Source: Ichthyenterobacterium magnum (GTDB lineage: Bacteria > Bacteroidota > Bacteroidia > Flavobacteriales > Flavobacteriaceae). From it: 64,000 nucleotides of DNA. The stretch lies in contig NZ_RAQJ01000003.1 in assembly GCF_003610635.1 (NCBI RefSeq), forward strand, positions 1 through 64,000. Direction: 5' to 3'. Made by a program: the position numbers and the translations under genes. Below the pieces are notes generated by a model, which saw nothing but the letters and a program-made list of their open reading frames with translations, was not told the origin of the DNA and searched no databases. This document shows positions 1 to 7,746 of this stretch, piece by piece (positions within the stretch are counted from its first letter, which is position 1; every line of letters begins with the position of its first letter).

Positions 1-91
1 CATGATTTTATAAGGAAGAGGCTTATCATAGAATTGTTATCCATTTTATTGTATCTTCGTTATCATAGCTGAACTACGTTTAACCCCTAAG
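1..91 (+). repeat. Crossover-point element, copy 1 (3' end only)
   Basis: The right end of the non-coding repeat that recurs in this array, cut by the window edge. It ends GTTTAACCCCTAAG, after which the first cassette begins with TTGTGCCAC. Matches the right ends of the copies ending at 1554, 7114, 11710, 13173 and 16430 with few differences. Confidence 0.85.
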
Positions 92-267
92 TTGTGCCAC
101 ATTAAAAACAACATAACGGTCAAAAACGGGCTGACAATCCAAAATCGGAAAATGTGAAAGTTGAAACCGAAATAAAAAAAACAACCGAGTAGCGAAAATC
201 GAAAGAGTAGAATTATTATGAATTAGGAAAATAAAAAACAAAAATATTTTCCCCAAAACCCAATATT

Positions 268-915
268 ATGAATATTTTAAAAAATCTAAGAAGACCATAT
301 TTTGCAATGTTCCTTGCATCTTTAATGCTTTTTGTATCTTGTAATCAAGATAGTTTGATAGAAAACCCTGAAGTTAAAACACAAACATTAGATGAGTATT
401 TAATAAAGCATTTTGAACTAACATCAAAAATGATTGAGTTAAAAAGCTCTGTTGATTATAATATTATTGATAAATTAAAAAAATTGCAAAACAAGGCAAT
501 TAAAAAATCAGATTTAAAAATTGCTATAAAAGATGAAAATATTGAGATTTCTGATGAAATATTTGAACTACAACAGCAGATTATTGAAAATACAAAAATT
601 CTTTATAACAACCCTAAATACAACTCTCTGAATCAAGAAGAATTCCTAACTCTGATTACAAATGAAATAAATAGTCAATTACAAAATAAACAAATATTTT
701 CAAAAAAGTCAGATTCTTGTTTGGATACTTTCAATAGTGCTAATGAAAGCTGTTTAAAAAGCTTTGGAGCTTCCCTTGCCACAGTAGGTGTAGTTGGTTT
801 ATTTACATCTTTTGGGGTTGGTTCTTTAATTGGAGGTGGGATTGCTTTAATTCGATTTGGAGAATGCAACAAAAGTGCTCAAGCTGACCTTGCTGACTGT
901 AGAGATAATCAATAA
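268..915 (+). CDS. Lipoprotein of unknown function (cassette 1)
   Basis: Predicted lipoprotein of 215 residues. A basic N-terminus (NLRRP) is followed by a hydrophobic stretch and a lipobox ending FVSC at Cys25, so it is probably anchored in a membrane. The middle is charged and helical. Residues about 165-195 form a Gly-rich hydrophobic segment (VGVVGLFTSFGVGSLIGGG) between Cys residues near 150, 159, 199 and 209, which could insert in a membrane or make disulfides. I do not recognise the family. It is the first gene of the cassette that starts at 92; the 176 bases before it show no clear promoter. A small membrane protein gene follows 4 bases later. Confidence 0.75.
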   Translation: MNILKNLRRPYFAMFLASLMLFVSCNQDSLIENPEVKTQTLDEYLIKHFELTSKMIELKSSVDYNIIDKLKKLQNKAIKKSDLKIAIKDENIEISDEIFELQQQIIENTKILYNNPKYNSLNQEEFLTLITNEINSQLQNKQIFSKKSDSCLDTFNSANESCLKSFGASLATVGVVGLFTSFGVGSLIGGGIALIRFGECNKSAQADLADCRDNQ

Positions 916-919
916 GGAT

Positions 920-1078
920 ATGAATAAAAAACTAATTTTCATACCGTTAATATTATATTTCTTTATGGATATTTTAGAAATATACTCCAAAGAGAATTAT
1001 TTATGGATTAAAATAGTTTTAGTTATTTTGATAATAATAATCGGAATTTATTTAAAAGTATTTGAAAAGAAAAAATAA
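920..1078 (+). CDS. Small two-helix membrane protein (cassette 1)
   Basis: 52-residue protein consisting almost entirely of two hydrophobic helices (about residues 3-18 and 29-46) with a Lys-rich C-terminus (VFEKKK). The ATG four bases after the upstream stop, preceded by AAGGA, is a better start than the longer in-frame extension into the preceding gene. Likely co-expressed with the lipoprotein upstream, perhaps as a membrane partner or immunity-like protein; that role is inference. The stop lies just before the left core box of the attC-like site. Confidence 0.6.
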   Translation: MNKKLIFIPLILYFFMDILEIYSKENYLWIKIVLVILIIIIGIYLKVFEKKK

Positions 1079-1079
1079 C

Positions 1080-1207
1080 GTGGCACAACACCGTATAAAA
1101 ATAATTGCGGTTTAGTTCTATAATAAAGGTAGTTGCGGATTTGCTAAACCTAATTTTCCTTGAAAAACCGTTGTATGCAAACCCGCAACTATTCTTATAC
1201 CAAACCG
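1080..1207 (+). repeat. attC-like site 1
   Basis: Left core GTGGCACAAC is the exact reverse complement (10/10) of the cassette start G91-TTGTGCCAC. Arms GTATAAAAATAATTGCGG and CCGCAACTATTCTTATAC pair with only two A:C mismatches on the top strand, which become G:T on the bottom strand. The site ends at ACCG, where the repeat element is inserted. Confidence 0.75.
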
Positions 1208-1554
1208 ATGGAACACATTCGCCAAAGGCGAACTTTAATTACTTCGTGCTTCGCACTCCCGTCCTTAAAGTAAATGTGTTCCATCTTAGGGGTTAAACCA
1301 AATTACTAGTTAGAACTAAACATAAGTATATCGCCTTTAGCAAGCTTCGAGCTAAAACGTGTAACATCGTCGGTTAAAAGTAATTTGGTACAGCTTCTCT
1401 AACTCCCAATAAAATAAAATGGCAATTTACGATGATTAACATCATCTAATTGATGAACAATTCCATAATCTTATAAGGAAGAGGCTTATCATAGAATTGT
1501 TATCCATTTTATTGTATCTTCGTTATCATAGCTGAACTACATTTAACCCCTTAG
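1208..1554 (+). repeat. Crossover-point element, copy 2 (full, 347 bp)
   Basis: Full copy. Part A (to about 1285) is bounded by the perfect inverted pair GATGGAACACATT / AATGTGTTCCATC. Part B is bounded by AGGGGTTAAAC and a TTTAACCCCT counterpart. It lies exactly between the ACCG spacer end of site 1 and the TTGTGC start of the next cassette. The short open frame inside it is not conserved as a gene. Confidence 0.85.
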
Positions 1555-1565
1555 TTGTGCATAAT

Positions 1566-2132
1566 ATGAGAAACTTATTTTCCATAATAATATTTTTTAT
1601 TTCTCTGAGCTCTTTTGCAACGGTTCAAGAGAAAGATATTTTAATTTTTAATGGTGAAGTTAGCGAACTGAAAAACTATTATTTAGAAGAATACTTCGAA
1701 CTATTCCCTGAAAAAAAACCTAAAGAAGGAATTATTTCATCGAATTTATGGAGAGGATATAGAGCAATTTTTGTGGCACTAGATAAACAAATATTCTTAG
1801 TAGATCTTGAAATTAGAGTAAAAGAGGAAAAGCCAAATGTGCTGTTTTCAACAACTTGGAAAAGTGTATTTGACGAATTTTCACCTGAATGTGATAAGTT
1901 TTTAGTGGATTGGATTGATGATTTAATAATCTTGCCTAAAGGTGAAGCTATGGATTATGAACCAGGATTTGGAGTTTCATTTAAAAATTATAGTTTATTG
2001 AATATAAAAAATGGTCAAATTGTGGATTTAAAAGACTTTTCATTGAAATTTTTAAAAAAGCATTTTACAAAGTGTCACGTGTTTTTAAGGAAAGAGGATT
2101 TATTCATCTTAAATGAGATTCTTAAGAATTAA
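1566..2132 (+). CDS. Secreted protein of unknown function (cassette 2)
   Basis: 188 residues with a clear N-terminal signal peptide (MRNLFSIIIFFISLSSFA, cleavage after SFA). The mature part is mixed and acidic with several aromatic pairs (LRGYRA-like region, DWIDDL); no family recognised. The ATG lies only 11 bases after the cassette boundary, so its promoter must be in the upstream repeat element or further back. That makes it a natural test of whether the element drives expression. The GTG nine bases upstream is in frame but would place two polar residues and a second Met before the signal peptide, so ATG is preferred. Confidence 0.72.
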   Translation: MRNLFSIIIFFISLSSFATVQEKDILIFNGEVSELKNYYLEEYFELFPEKKPKEGIISSNLWRGYRAIFVALDKQIFLVDLEIRVKEEKPNVLFSTTWKSVFDEFSPECDKFLVDWIDDLIILPKGEAMDYEPGFGVSFKNYSLLNIKNGQIVDLKDFSLKFLKKHFTKCHVFLRKEDLFILNEILKN

Positions 2133-2137
2133 TATAC

Positions 2138-2266
2138 TATGCACAACAACGTGTATAATCAATTGCTGGTGTTGTGTTTACTCGGAAAATCCTGCGGATT
2201 TTCCTATTGGTTCGGTTTCTTTTATTAACTTAGTTCCTGCCAACGCAACTAACCATACACAACACG
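2138..2266 (+). repeat. attC-like site 2
   Basis: Left core TATGCACAAC is the exact complement of the cassette start GTTGTGCATA at 1554 (10/10). Left arm GTGTATAATCAATTGC faces GCAACTAACCATACAC. Central hairpin GGAAAATCC-tgc-GGATTTTCC. Right end CACG/TTGCC. Confidence 0.78.
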
Positions 2267-2305
2267 TTGCCAGTAATTTAAACTCACTCGAAACCTGAAC
2301 AAAAT

Positions 2306-2701
2306 ATGATATGGAATCGCATTACGGAATTTTATGATGACCTATTCCAATATCATTATGAAAAGCAGAAAAAATTCGGTTCTGACCCAGAAGTTTTTCC
2401 TATTTCTATGATTTCGTTTTGCCAAGGAACTAATTTTCTGATTTTGCTAATTGTGATATATTTTATGACTGACTTGAATTCACTTGTCGGAACAAAATTT
2501 CTTCCGTATTCAATTTTTGGTCTGTATATAATATTTATTGGAATGAATTTTTATAGATACACAATAAAAAACGGAACTGAAAAAATCATAAAGCGTAATA
2601 AAACGATTGATAAAAAAATGAAATGGTATAGCCGAATATATTTATTAATATCAATTTGGTTTCCATTGTTTTTAATATATTTCTTTAATGAAATTTATTA
2701 G
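2306..2701 (+). CDS. Small integral membrane protein (cassette 3)
   Basis: 131 residues with an N-terminal amphipathic region (MIWNRITEFYDDLFQYHYEKQKKFG) and three hydrophobic segments at about 42-60, 68-88 and 108-128, the last with Trp and Pro. No family recognised. First of two genes in a cassette starting at 2267; the following gene begins two bases after its stop, indicating translational coupling. Confidence 0.65.
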   Translation: MIWNRITEFYDDLFQYHYEKQKKFGSDPEVFPISMISFCQGTNFLILLIVIYFMTDLNSLVGTKFLPYSIFGLYIIFIGMNFYRYTIKNGTEKIIKRNKTIDKKMKWYSRIYLLISIWFPLFLIYFFNEIY

Positions 2702-2703
2702 AA

Positions 2704-3204
2704 TTGGCTTTATTAAGAAAGCTAAATAATTACAATGTGAATAACAAAAACAGAAAAACACGGCTGAATATAGGAAACCCAAAAAATGGTTGGATTCCGA
2801 TTGAATTTAGTTCTACGGATTTTAAATTAGAATTTATTGCATCTAATATTCCAGTAAACCCGACTAACAAACTCTGCGAATCTCTGATTTTATCACTAAA
2901 TGGAATTAACACGGAAATATGCTGGAATTTGGAACCTGAATGTTATTTCTTTGAACTTAAACCAAGCGAAAATAAAATTACTCTCTTTATTTCAAAAAGT
3001 GGTGGAATAACAGAAAACCGAAATGTTATTTATGAAATGACGGCAGATTTTGAGTCTGTGATTTTACCGATGTATCGGAGTTTAAAAAAATTTAGTACAT
3101 TAGAATTTAATGAAATTGATTGGACAAAAATTGACAAAACAAAATTGGATAAATTAACGGAATTAGTAACTGAAAGAAAAAACTACTGGCAACACCGTAT
3201 ATAA
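2704..3204 (+). CDS. Soluble protein of unknown function (cassette 3)
   Basis: 166 residues without signal or membrane segment; beta-rich in the first 115 residues (repeated short strands such as CWNLEPECYFFELKP) and helical, Lys-rich at the C-terminus. The size, beta-rich fold and pairing with a small membrane protein resemble immunity-type proteins, but no family is recognised. The only plausible start is TTG right after the upstream stop; the next in-frame ATG is far inside. The last residues (YWQHRI) are encoded by the left core of the attC-like site, so the cassette boundary fixes the C-terminus. Confidence 0.6.
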   Translation: MALLRKLNNYNVNNKNRKTRLNIGNPKNGWIPIEFSSTDFKLEFIASNIPVNPTNKLCESLILSLNGINTEICWNLEPECYFFELKPSENKITLFISKSGGITENRNVIYEMTADFESVILPMYRSLKKFSTLEFNEIDWTKIDKTKLDKLTELVTERKNYWQHRI

Positions 3205-3312
3205 TTTATTGCTAGTTCTAGCCTACTTACGAAAATCCTCGCGGATTTTCTATTCGGTTTTTATTTGCTAACTTTAGTGCTTAAACCACGCAACTAACCA
3301 TACACAAAACCG
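3185..3312 (+). repeat. attC-like site 3
   Basis: Left core ACTGGCAAC is the complement of the cassette start G2266-TTGCCAGT. Arms GTATATAATTTATTGC and GCAACTAACCATACAC; the mismatches are A:C except one T:T. Central hairpin GAAAATCC-tcgc-GGATTTTC. Ends ACCG/TTATGCC. Confidence 0.78.
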
Positions 3313-3363
3313 TTATGCCCAATTTGATTAACACTCGTTTGTTAATTAAATTTCCAGAATTAA

Positions 3364-3393
3364 TTGAATCATTAAAATAGATAATTATCTTTA
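3364..3393 (+). promoter_or_regulatory. Flavobacterial-type promoter for the restriction-modification cassette
   Basis: TTG at 3364-3366, 19 bases, then TATCTTTA (TAnnTTT core) at 3386-3393, five bases before the methyltransferase ATG. Matches the Bacteroidota housekeeping pattern except for the last G. It lies inside the cassette, so the restriction-modification genes carry their own promoter with a very short leader. Confidence 0.55.
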
Positions 3394-3397
3394 CAAG

Positions 3398-4378
3398 ATG
3401 TACAAAGAAAAATTAAAATTCATAGACCTCTTTTGCGGAATTGGAGGATTCAGAATAGCTTTTGAAGAGGCTTGTGAGGAAAATAATGTTCAATCTGAAT
3501 GTGTGTTTTCTTCCGATATAGACAAATACGCTCAGGATAGTTACGAAGCCAATTTTGGAGAAAGACCAGCTGGAGACATTACTCAAATTGATGAAAAAGA
3601 AATTCCCGACCACGATATTCTTTTTGCTGGATTTCCTTGTCAACCTTTTAGCATAATTGGACAAATGAAAGGAATGGACGATACGAGAGGAACTCTGTTT
3701 TTTGATATTGCTCGCATAATTAAAGAAAAAGAACCAAAAGCATTTATTTTAGAAAATGTAAAGCAACTTGTCGGTCACGATGGTGGAAAAACATTAAAAG
3801 TAATTGTACAAGCATTAAAAGATATAGGATATCATGTTCAATACAGTGTTTTAAACGCTTTAGATTATGGATTGCCTCAAAAACGTGAAAGAGTTGTGAT
3901 AGTTGGTCATCGTGAACCAATTATGTTTACTTTTCCTAATCCAGAAAAACCATATAAATCTCTAAAAGAAATTTTAGAAAAAAAGGTCGAAGAAAAATAT
4001 TTTGCATCAGAATATATAAGAGAAAAAAGAAAGGTTAAACATAAATCTTCTTATTATCCATCTATTTGGCACGAAAATAAATCTGGAAACGTTTGTTCTT
4101 ATCCTTATTCTTGTGCGCTTCGTTCAGGTGCTTCTCATAATTATCTTTTAGTAAATGGAGAAAGAAGACTAACACCCAGAGAAATGTTCAGACTACAAGG
4201 TTTTCCTGATTGGTATAAAATTATAGTAAGTGATGCTCAAGCGAAGAAGCAAGCTGGAAATGCTGTTCCTGTAAATATGATTAAAGCGGTAGTTGAAAAA
4301 CTTCTTCCTTACGTTGCTACAAGTTTAGACCAAGCATCAGTTTTAAGAGAATATGATTTACAATACAATCCAAGTTAA
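3398..4378 (+). CDS. DNA (cytosine-5)-methyltransferase (cassette 4)
   Basis: Modification enzyme that transfers a methyl group from S-adenosylmethionine to C5 of cytosine. 326 residues with all hallmark motifs in order: SAM-binding DLFCGIGGF (10-18), catalytic GFPCQPFS with Cys81, ENVK (119-122), QKRERV (161-166), the variable target-recognition stretch (about 180-240), and QAGNAVPV around Asn288. Complete length for a type II enzyme. The stop overlaps the ATG of the next gene by one base, so it is translated with the putative cognate endonuclease. The C-terminal tail after the last motif is slightly extended. Methylation target cannot be read from the sequence. The pair sits alone in one cassette. 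Confidence 0.95.
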   Translation: MYKEKLKFIDLFCGIGGFRIAFEEACEENNVQSECVFSSDIDKYAQDSYEANFGERPAGDITQIDEKEIPDHDILFAGFPCQPFSIIGQMKGMDDTRGTLFFDIARIIKEKEPKAFILENVKQLVGHDGGKTLKVIVQALKDIGYHVQYSVLNALDYGLPQKRERVVIVGHREPIMFTFPNPEKPYKSLKEILEKKVEEKYFASEYIREKRKVKHKSSYYPSIWHENKSGNVCSYPYSCALRSGASHNYLLVNGERRLTPREMFRLQGFPDWYKIIVSDAQAKKQAGNAVPVNMIKAVVEKLLPYVATSLDQASVLREYDLQYNPS

Positions 4379-5139
4379 TGGCGAAAAAATCACCAAAATT
4401 AAGAACAGTAACAAAGTCTGTTTCAGCTTATCCATTAAATAAATTCAATAGTGATTTCCCTTATATTTTAGGTCAAGAAATTGTTTATTTACTTGCAAGT
4501 AAAGGTAGAGCCGATTTACAAGGCGACGAATGGGAACAAATCTTTGCCAAGTGTATCGGAGCAGATTGGAAACCTTCTAATGTTGGTTTAGATGACGTTG
4601 TTATGGGTAATACTGCTTGGGGAGCGAAAACAGTAAAGTCTAACATAAAAGATTTCAAAAAATTAAAACAAATTCGGCTAATTTCAGGTAGAAATTCACC
4701 TGTATACTCTTACGGCGGAACAATAGATACAAATGCTGACCCAAATGTTATCGGAGAGCAAGTTTTAGAAATTTGGAACGAAAGAGTATCTGCAATTCGA
4801 GAAAAATTTAAACATCTTCGAACAGTTGTACTTGTCAAATCAAATGATTTATCGCAAGTAGCCGTTTTTGAATTTGATACTGTGAGGTATGATTCTGATT
4901 TATACGATTTTATTTGGAACAAGAATGGGAATTTGGAAGGTTACGACAAAGGTGCTGAACACAAAAGTGCAAATAAACGTTTCACTTGGCAACCTCACGG
5001 CTCTCAATTCACAATAACTGAAATTGTACCTGAAAAAACTCTGATACTGAAAATAAAGCAACCTGAAAAACTTGATAAGGCTAAAATACTTGAAGCTATC
5101 GGATTTGATAAATCTTGGGTTACAATTGAACGCAAGTAA
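4378..5139 (+). CDS. Probable type II restriction endonuclease (cassette 4)
   Basis: 253-residue soluble protein whose stop-start overlap with a C5-methyltransferase strongly suggests the partner endonuclease. An acidic helix (GDEWEQIFAKCIG, 49-61) precedes LDDVVMGNTAWGAKTVK (71-87), which resembles a PD-(D/E)xK nuclease core: an acidic pair at 72-73 and Lys84 after a hydrophobic strand. The C-terminal half contains QPHGSQFTI, which could be a DNA-contact region. I cannot assign a named endonuclease family with certainty. Its stop is followed four bases later by the left core of the attC-like site, so the system ends with the cassette. Confidence 0.7.
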   Translation: MAKKSPKLRTVTKSVSAYPLNKFNSDFPYILGQEIVYLLASKGRADLQGDEWEQIFAKCIGADWKPSNVGLDDVVMGNTAWGAKTVKSNIKDFKKLKQIRLISGRNSPVYSYGGTIDTNADPNVIGEQVLEIWNERVSAIREKFKHLRTVVLVKSNDLSQVAVFEFDTVRYDSDLYDFIWNKNGNLEGYDKGAEHKSANKRFTWQPHGSQFTITEIVPEKTLILKIKQPEKLDKAKILEAIGFDKSWVTIERK

Positions 5140-5142
5140 AAC

Positions 5143-5335
5143 TGGGCATAACAACGTGTATAAAACATAGCTAATAAAGGCTTTACAAGAGGTTTTGCTT
5201 ATTTATAAAGACCGTCAAATTTTTATATTTAACTTTTAGAGTAATTTAAAATAAAAAGAAAATATAAAAATCCGCCTCTTGTTTAATCCGAAAAATTAGC
5301 GTCTTTTTACACGCAACGAGCCATACACAACACCG
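5143..5335 (+). repeat. attC-like site 4 (long)
   Basis: Left core TGGGCATAAC is the exact complement of the cassette start G3312-TTATGCCCA (10/10). Right arm GCAACGAGCCATACAC then ACACCG/TTGCC. At 193 bp it is the longest site, and its left arm (GTGTATAAAACATAGC) pairs poorly with the right arm, suggesting recombination between different sites or an expanded terminal structure. The middle is AT-rich (5215-5280). Confidence 0.7.
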
Positions 5336-5365
5336 TTGCCATTAATTAGAAAAACAAAACGCTGA

Positions 5366-5743
5366 ATGAAAAAAGTATTAATAATTATAATATCAAGTAT
5401 TCTAATTACCTCTTGTGGAGCATTAGGATTTGGAAGTTATTCAACAACAACATTTTATGTGAAAAACAACTCGAATGAAACTATGAACTTTAGTTCAACA
5501 GTCGTAGTTTTCCCAATGTCAAGAGGTCCATTGACAAGGAATTTTTCCGTTCCGCCAAAAGATAGTATTCTTGCAAGACAAGTGGATTTTAAAAAAGATG
5601 CAGAGCCACAAAAATGGTTTCTTGAATTTAAAATATTTCCAAATGACAACGTTAAAACATTTGACCCAAATAAAGCTGAAAATTGGAAAAAAGGACTTGA
5701 TAGCAAAGGAAGATTAATCTATACATTCTTAATTGCCGAATAA
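5366..5743 (+). CDS. Lipoprotein of unknown function (cassette 5)
   Basis: 125 residues; signal and lipobox MKKVLIIIISSILITSC with Cys17. The remainder looks like a small beta-sandwich (FYVKNNSNETMNFSSTVVVFP) ending in a helical segment and a final strand. No family recognised. First of two genes in the cassette starting at 5336; only three bases separate its stop from the next ATG, so both are probably transcribed together. Confidence 0.75.
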   Translation: MKKVLIIIISSILITSCGALGFGSYSTTTFYVKNNSNETMNFSSTVVVFPMSRGPLTRNFSVPPKDSILARQVDFKKDAEPQKWFLEFKIFPNDNVKTFDPNKAENWKKGLDSKGRLIYTFLIAE

Positions 5744-5746
5744 GTT

Positions 5747-6637
5747 ATGAAAAACATACTTTCGACTTTATTATTTTTTGTTTTTGTAATATCATTTGCT
5801 CAAAACGACAGTATTTTTAATAGACTACAAGCAATTAGCAATAATGGATTGACCTTTTACAATATTGATGGATACACAATAACCAGTGAAACATTAAACT
5901 ATCCTTTTTCTGAAAAAGGTTTGAAAAAAGTTTATCGTAAATATTCTATCAAAAAAGACGAAAAGAAAACGAAAGACGAACAATTACCTTTTAATAATTA
6001 TTATGTCACCAATGACAAAGAAATTACCGAGAAATTAGTACAAAACAGCTCTTATTATTTCATAGAAAACCAAGATAAACGAATCACAATAATTCAATTC
6101 AGTTCTATTAATAAAAGTGATAAAGAATTTGAACATTCAATCGTAAAACCTATAATTGAAAATACGATACCAAAGGAAAATTATGCTTCAATGACAATTG
6201 ACAGTATCAATTTTGCTGGCAGAAAAATAAAATTGGGAACGAGTTGTAACTGGACAAACGTAAATACAGTTCAATGTCCATATTATGGAGAAATGAATTG
6301 GTCAGTTCATAAAGATTTAGAAGATGCAAAAAATACAGTTGAGCAACAATTTGCCATAACGAAATCAAGAAAAAACGGAAAAGTAATTTCGGAAGAAATG
6401 GTTGATATAGAATTTGAAGGAACAGAAACTAAAGCCAAAAAAGTGATTTATGACTTTACTGGAATGACTTCTGTTTTGGCAAGTATGTCTGGAGGAAAAA
6501 CATTAACAATTTACTATGTTGCGACTGAAGTAAGAGGTAATTATGTTAGTTGTGTTTTGAGTTTTTGGAATAACGACACAATAAGAGAAAACGGACTTGC
6601 ACCATTGTTGGAAAAAGTAATGAAACTGAAAAAATAA
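5747..6637 (+). CDS. Secreted protein of unknown function (cassette 5)
   Basis: 296 residues with signal peptide MKNILSTLLFFVFVISFA followed by QND. The mature chain is soluble and Lys-rich, with two conserved-looking Cys (GTSCNWTNVNTVQCPY, about 166-178) and a final CVLSFWNND region. I do not recognise the family. Companion of the lipoprotein upstream, so both products act in the envelope. The stop is immediately followed by the attC-like left core. Confidence 0.7.
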   Translation: MKNILSTLLFFVFVISFAQNDSIFNRLQAISNNGLTFYNIDGYTITSETLNYPFSEKGLKKVYRKYSIKKDEKKTKDEQLPFNNYYVTNDKEITEKLVQNSSYYFIENQDKRITIIQFSSINKSDKEFEHSIVKPIIENTIPKENYASMTIDSINFAGRKIKLGTSCNWTNVNTVQCPYYGEMNWSVHKDLEDAKNTVEQQFAITKSRKNGKVISEEMVDIEFEGTETKAKKVIYDFTGMTSVLASMSGGKTLTIYYVATEVRGNYVSCVLSFWNNDTIRENGLAPLLEKVMKLKK

Positions 6638-6638
6638 C

Positions 6639-6767
6639 TAATGGCAACACCGTGTATAATTAATGGCTAGTTATCGCCTACTTACGAAAATCCTCGCGGA
6701 TTTTCTATTCGGTTTTTATTTGCTAACTTTAGTGCTTAAACACGCAACGAAATCATACACTAGACCG
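6639..6767 (+). repeat. attC-like site 5
   Basis: Left core TAATGGCAAC is the complement of the cassette start G5335-TTGCCATTA (10/10). Arms GTGTATAATTAATGGC and GCAACGAAATCATACAC. Central hairpin GAAAATCC-tcgc-GGATTTTC shared with site 3. Ends GACCG, then the repeat element. Confidence 0.78.
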
Positions 6768-7114
6768 ATGGAACACATTCGCCAAAGGCGAACTTTAATT
6801 ACTTCGTGCTTCGCACTCCCGTCCTTAAAGTAAATGTGTTCCATCTAAGGGGTTAAACCAAATTACTAGTTTGAACTAAATATAAGTATATCGCCTTTAG
6901 CAAGCTTCGAGCTAAAACGTGTAACATCGTCGGTTAAAAGTAATTTGGTACAGCTTCTCTAACTCCCAATAAAATAAAATGGCAATTTACGATGATTAAC
7001 ATCATCTAATTGATGAACAATTCCATAATCTTATAAGGAAGAGGCTTATCATAGAATTGTTATCCATTTTATTGTATCTTCGTTATCATAGCTGAACTAC
7101 GTTTAACCCCTTAG
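6768..7114 (+). repeat. Crossover-point element, copy 3 (full, 347 bp)
   Basis: Nearly identical to copy 2 and the same length. Internal features: GATGGAACACATT hairpin (part A), AGCTTCGAGCT hairpin, GATGATTAACATCATC palindrome, and a long-range pair AATAAAATGG / CCATTTTATT in part B. No open reading frame of note. The next cassette starts TTACCC. Confidence 0.85.
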
Positions 7115-7244
7115 TTACCCAACATTTGTCAGAATAACCAAGAAATGGAATAATATTTGTAACGATTTAATTATATATACGTCTAATATGATTAGTAAAT
7201 AACACTTGAATTTAAAACAAAAAGAGAATTTAACACATTATTAA

Positions 7245-7274
7245 TTGACTTAATTTGTAAAAAAAGTATATTTG
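7245..7274 (+). promoter_or_regulatory. Flavobacterial-type promoter for the RelE-like cassette
   Basis: TTG at 7245-7247, 19 bases, TATATTTG at 7267-7274: an exact match to the Bacteroidota pattern. A start of transcription near 7281 would leave almost no leader for the ATG at 7288, which supports the ATG at 7306 as translation start. Confidence 0.7.
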
Positions 7275-7305
7275 TACAGTACATTTTATGTTTTTTTATA
7301 AAACT

Positions 7306-7746
7306 ATGACAACTACATTAGAGAAAATAAATAGAGAAATTATAAAATCTTACTCTCATTCATTGAGCGAGGAAGAAAGAATAAATAAGATTCTTGACCA
7401 CATTAATGATAAGAAGAAAGAATATTCTATTTTGACTAAATCTCTAGAAAAATTAGGCTCATTACTTACAAAAATAACTTGGTTAGATAACTTATCTACA
7501 TCAGATGAAGTTATTATTAGAGGGATTATAGCAATGGGAAAAGCTTCTGATAAGCACTTTAGAAAATTTTACTCTGGACAAAGAAGAATATACGTTCCAA
7601 AAGGACTTTTTAAAGATGACTTTAAAGAAATGAAAAAAGCAATTGAATTTCACATTGAAGCTGTTAATGAAGTTGAGCACATAATATTTGATTTAAGAAA
7701 GAACAATGACTTTAAAGAGTTAAGTTCTCTAGTTGATGAGCTTTAA
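7306..7746 (+). CDS. Putative antitoxin or partner of a RelE-like toxin (cassette 6)
   Basis: 146 residues, soluble, rich in Lys and Glu and mostly helical, with one basic-aromatic patch (KFYSGQRRIYVPKGLF, about 88-103). No recognised DNA-binding motif. It overlaps the next gene by one base (stop TAA / start ATG), the usual arrangement of a toxin-antitoxin pair, and a strong promoter lies just upstream; antitoxin function is inferred only from position. The ATG six codons further upstream is possible but sits too close to the promoter. Confidence 0.6.
   Translation: MTTTLEKINREIIKSYSHSLSEEERINKILDHINDKKKEYSILTKSLEKLGSLLTKITWLDNLSTSDEVIIRGIIAMGKASDKHFRKFYSGQRRIYVPKGLFKDDFKEMKKAIEFHIEAVNEVEHIIFDLRKNNDFKELSSLVDEL

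Noticed and set aside
1105-1296. 63-codon open frame across site 1 and the repeat element
   Set aside because: It lies in non-coding repeat DNA, is not kept open in the other copies, and has no promoter or family match.
1208-1554. The 347-bp element as an insertion sequence
   Set aside because: No transposase frame, and all copies are at one type of site; a passenger or site-specific element fits better.
2113-2298. 61-codon frame across attC-like site 2
   Set aside because: It crosses the palindromic site and the cassette boundary; a by-product of the site sequence.
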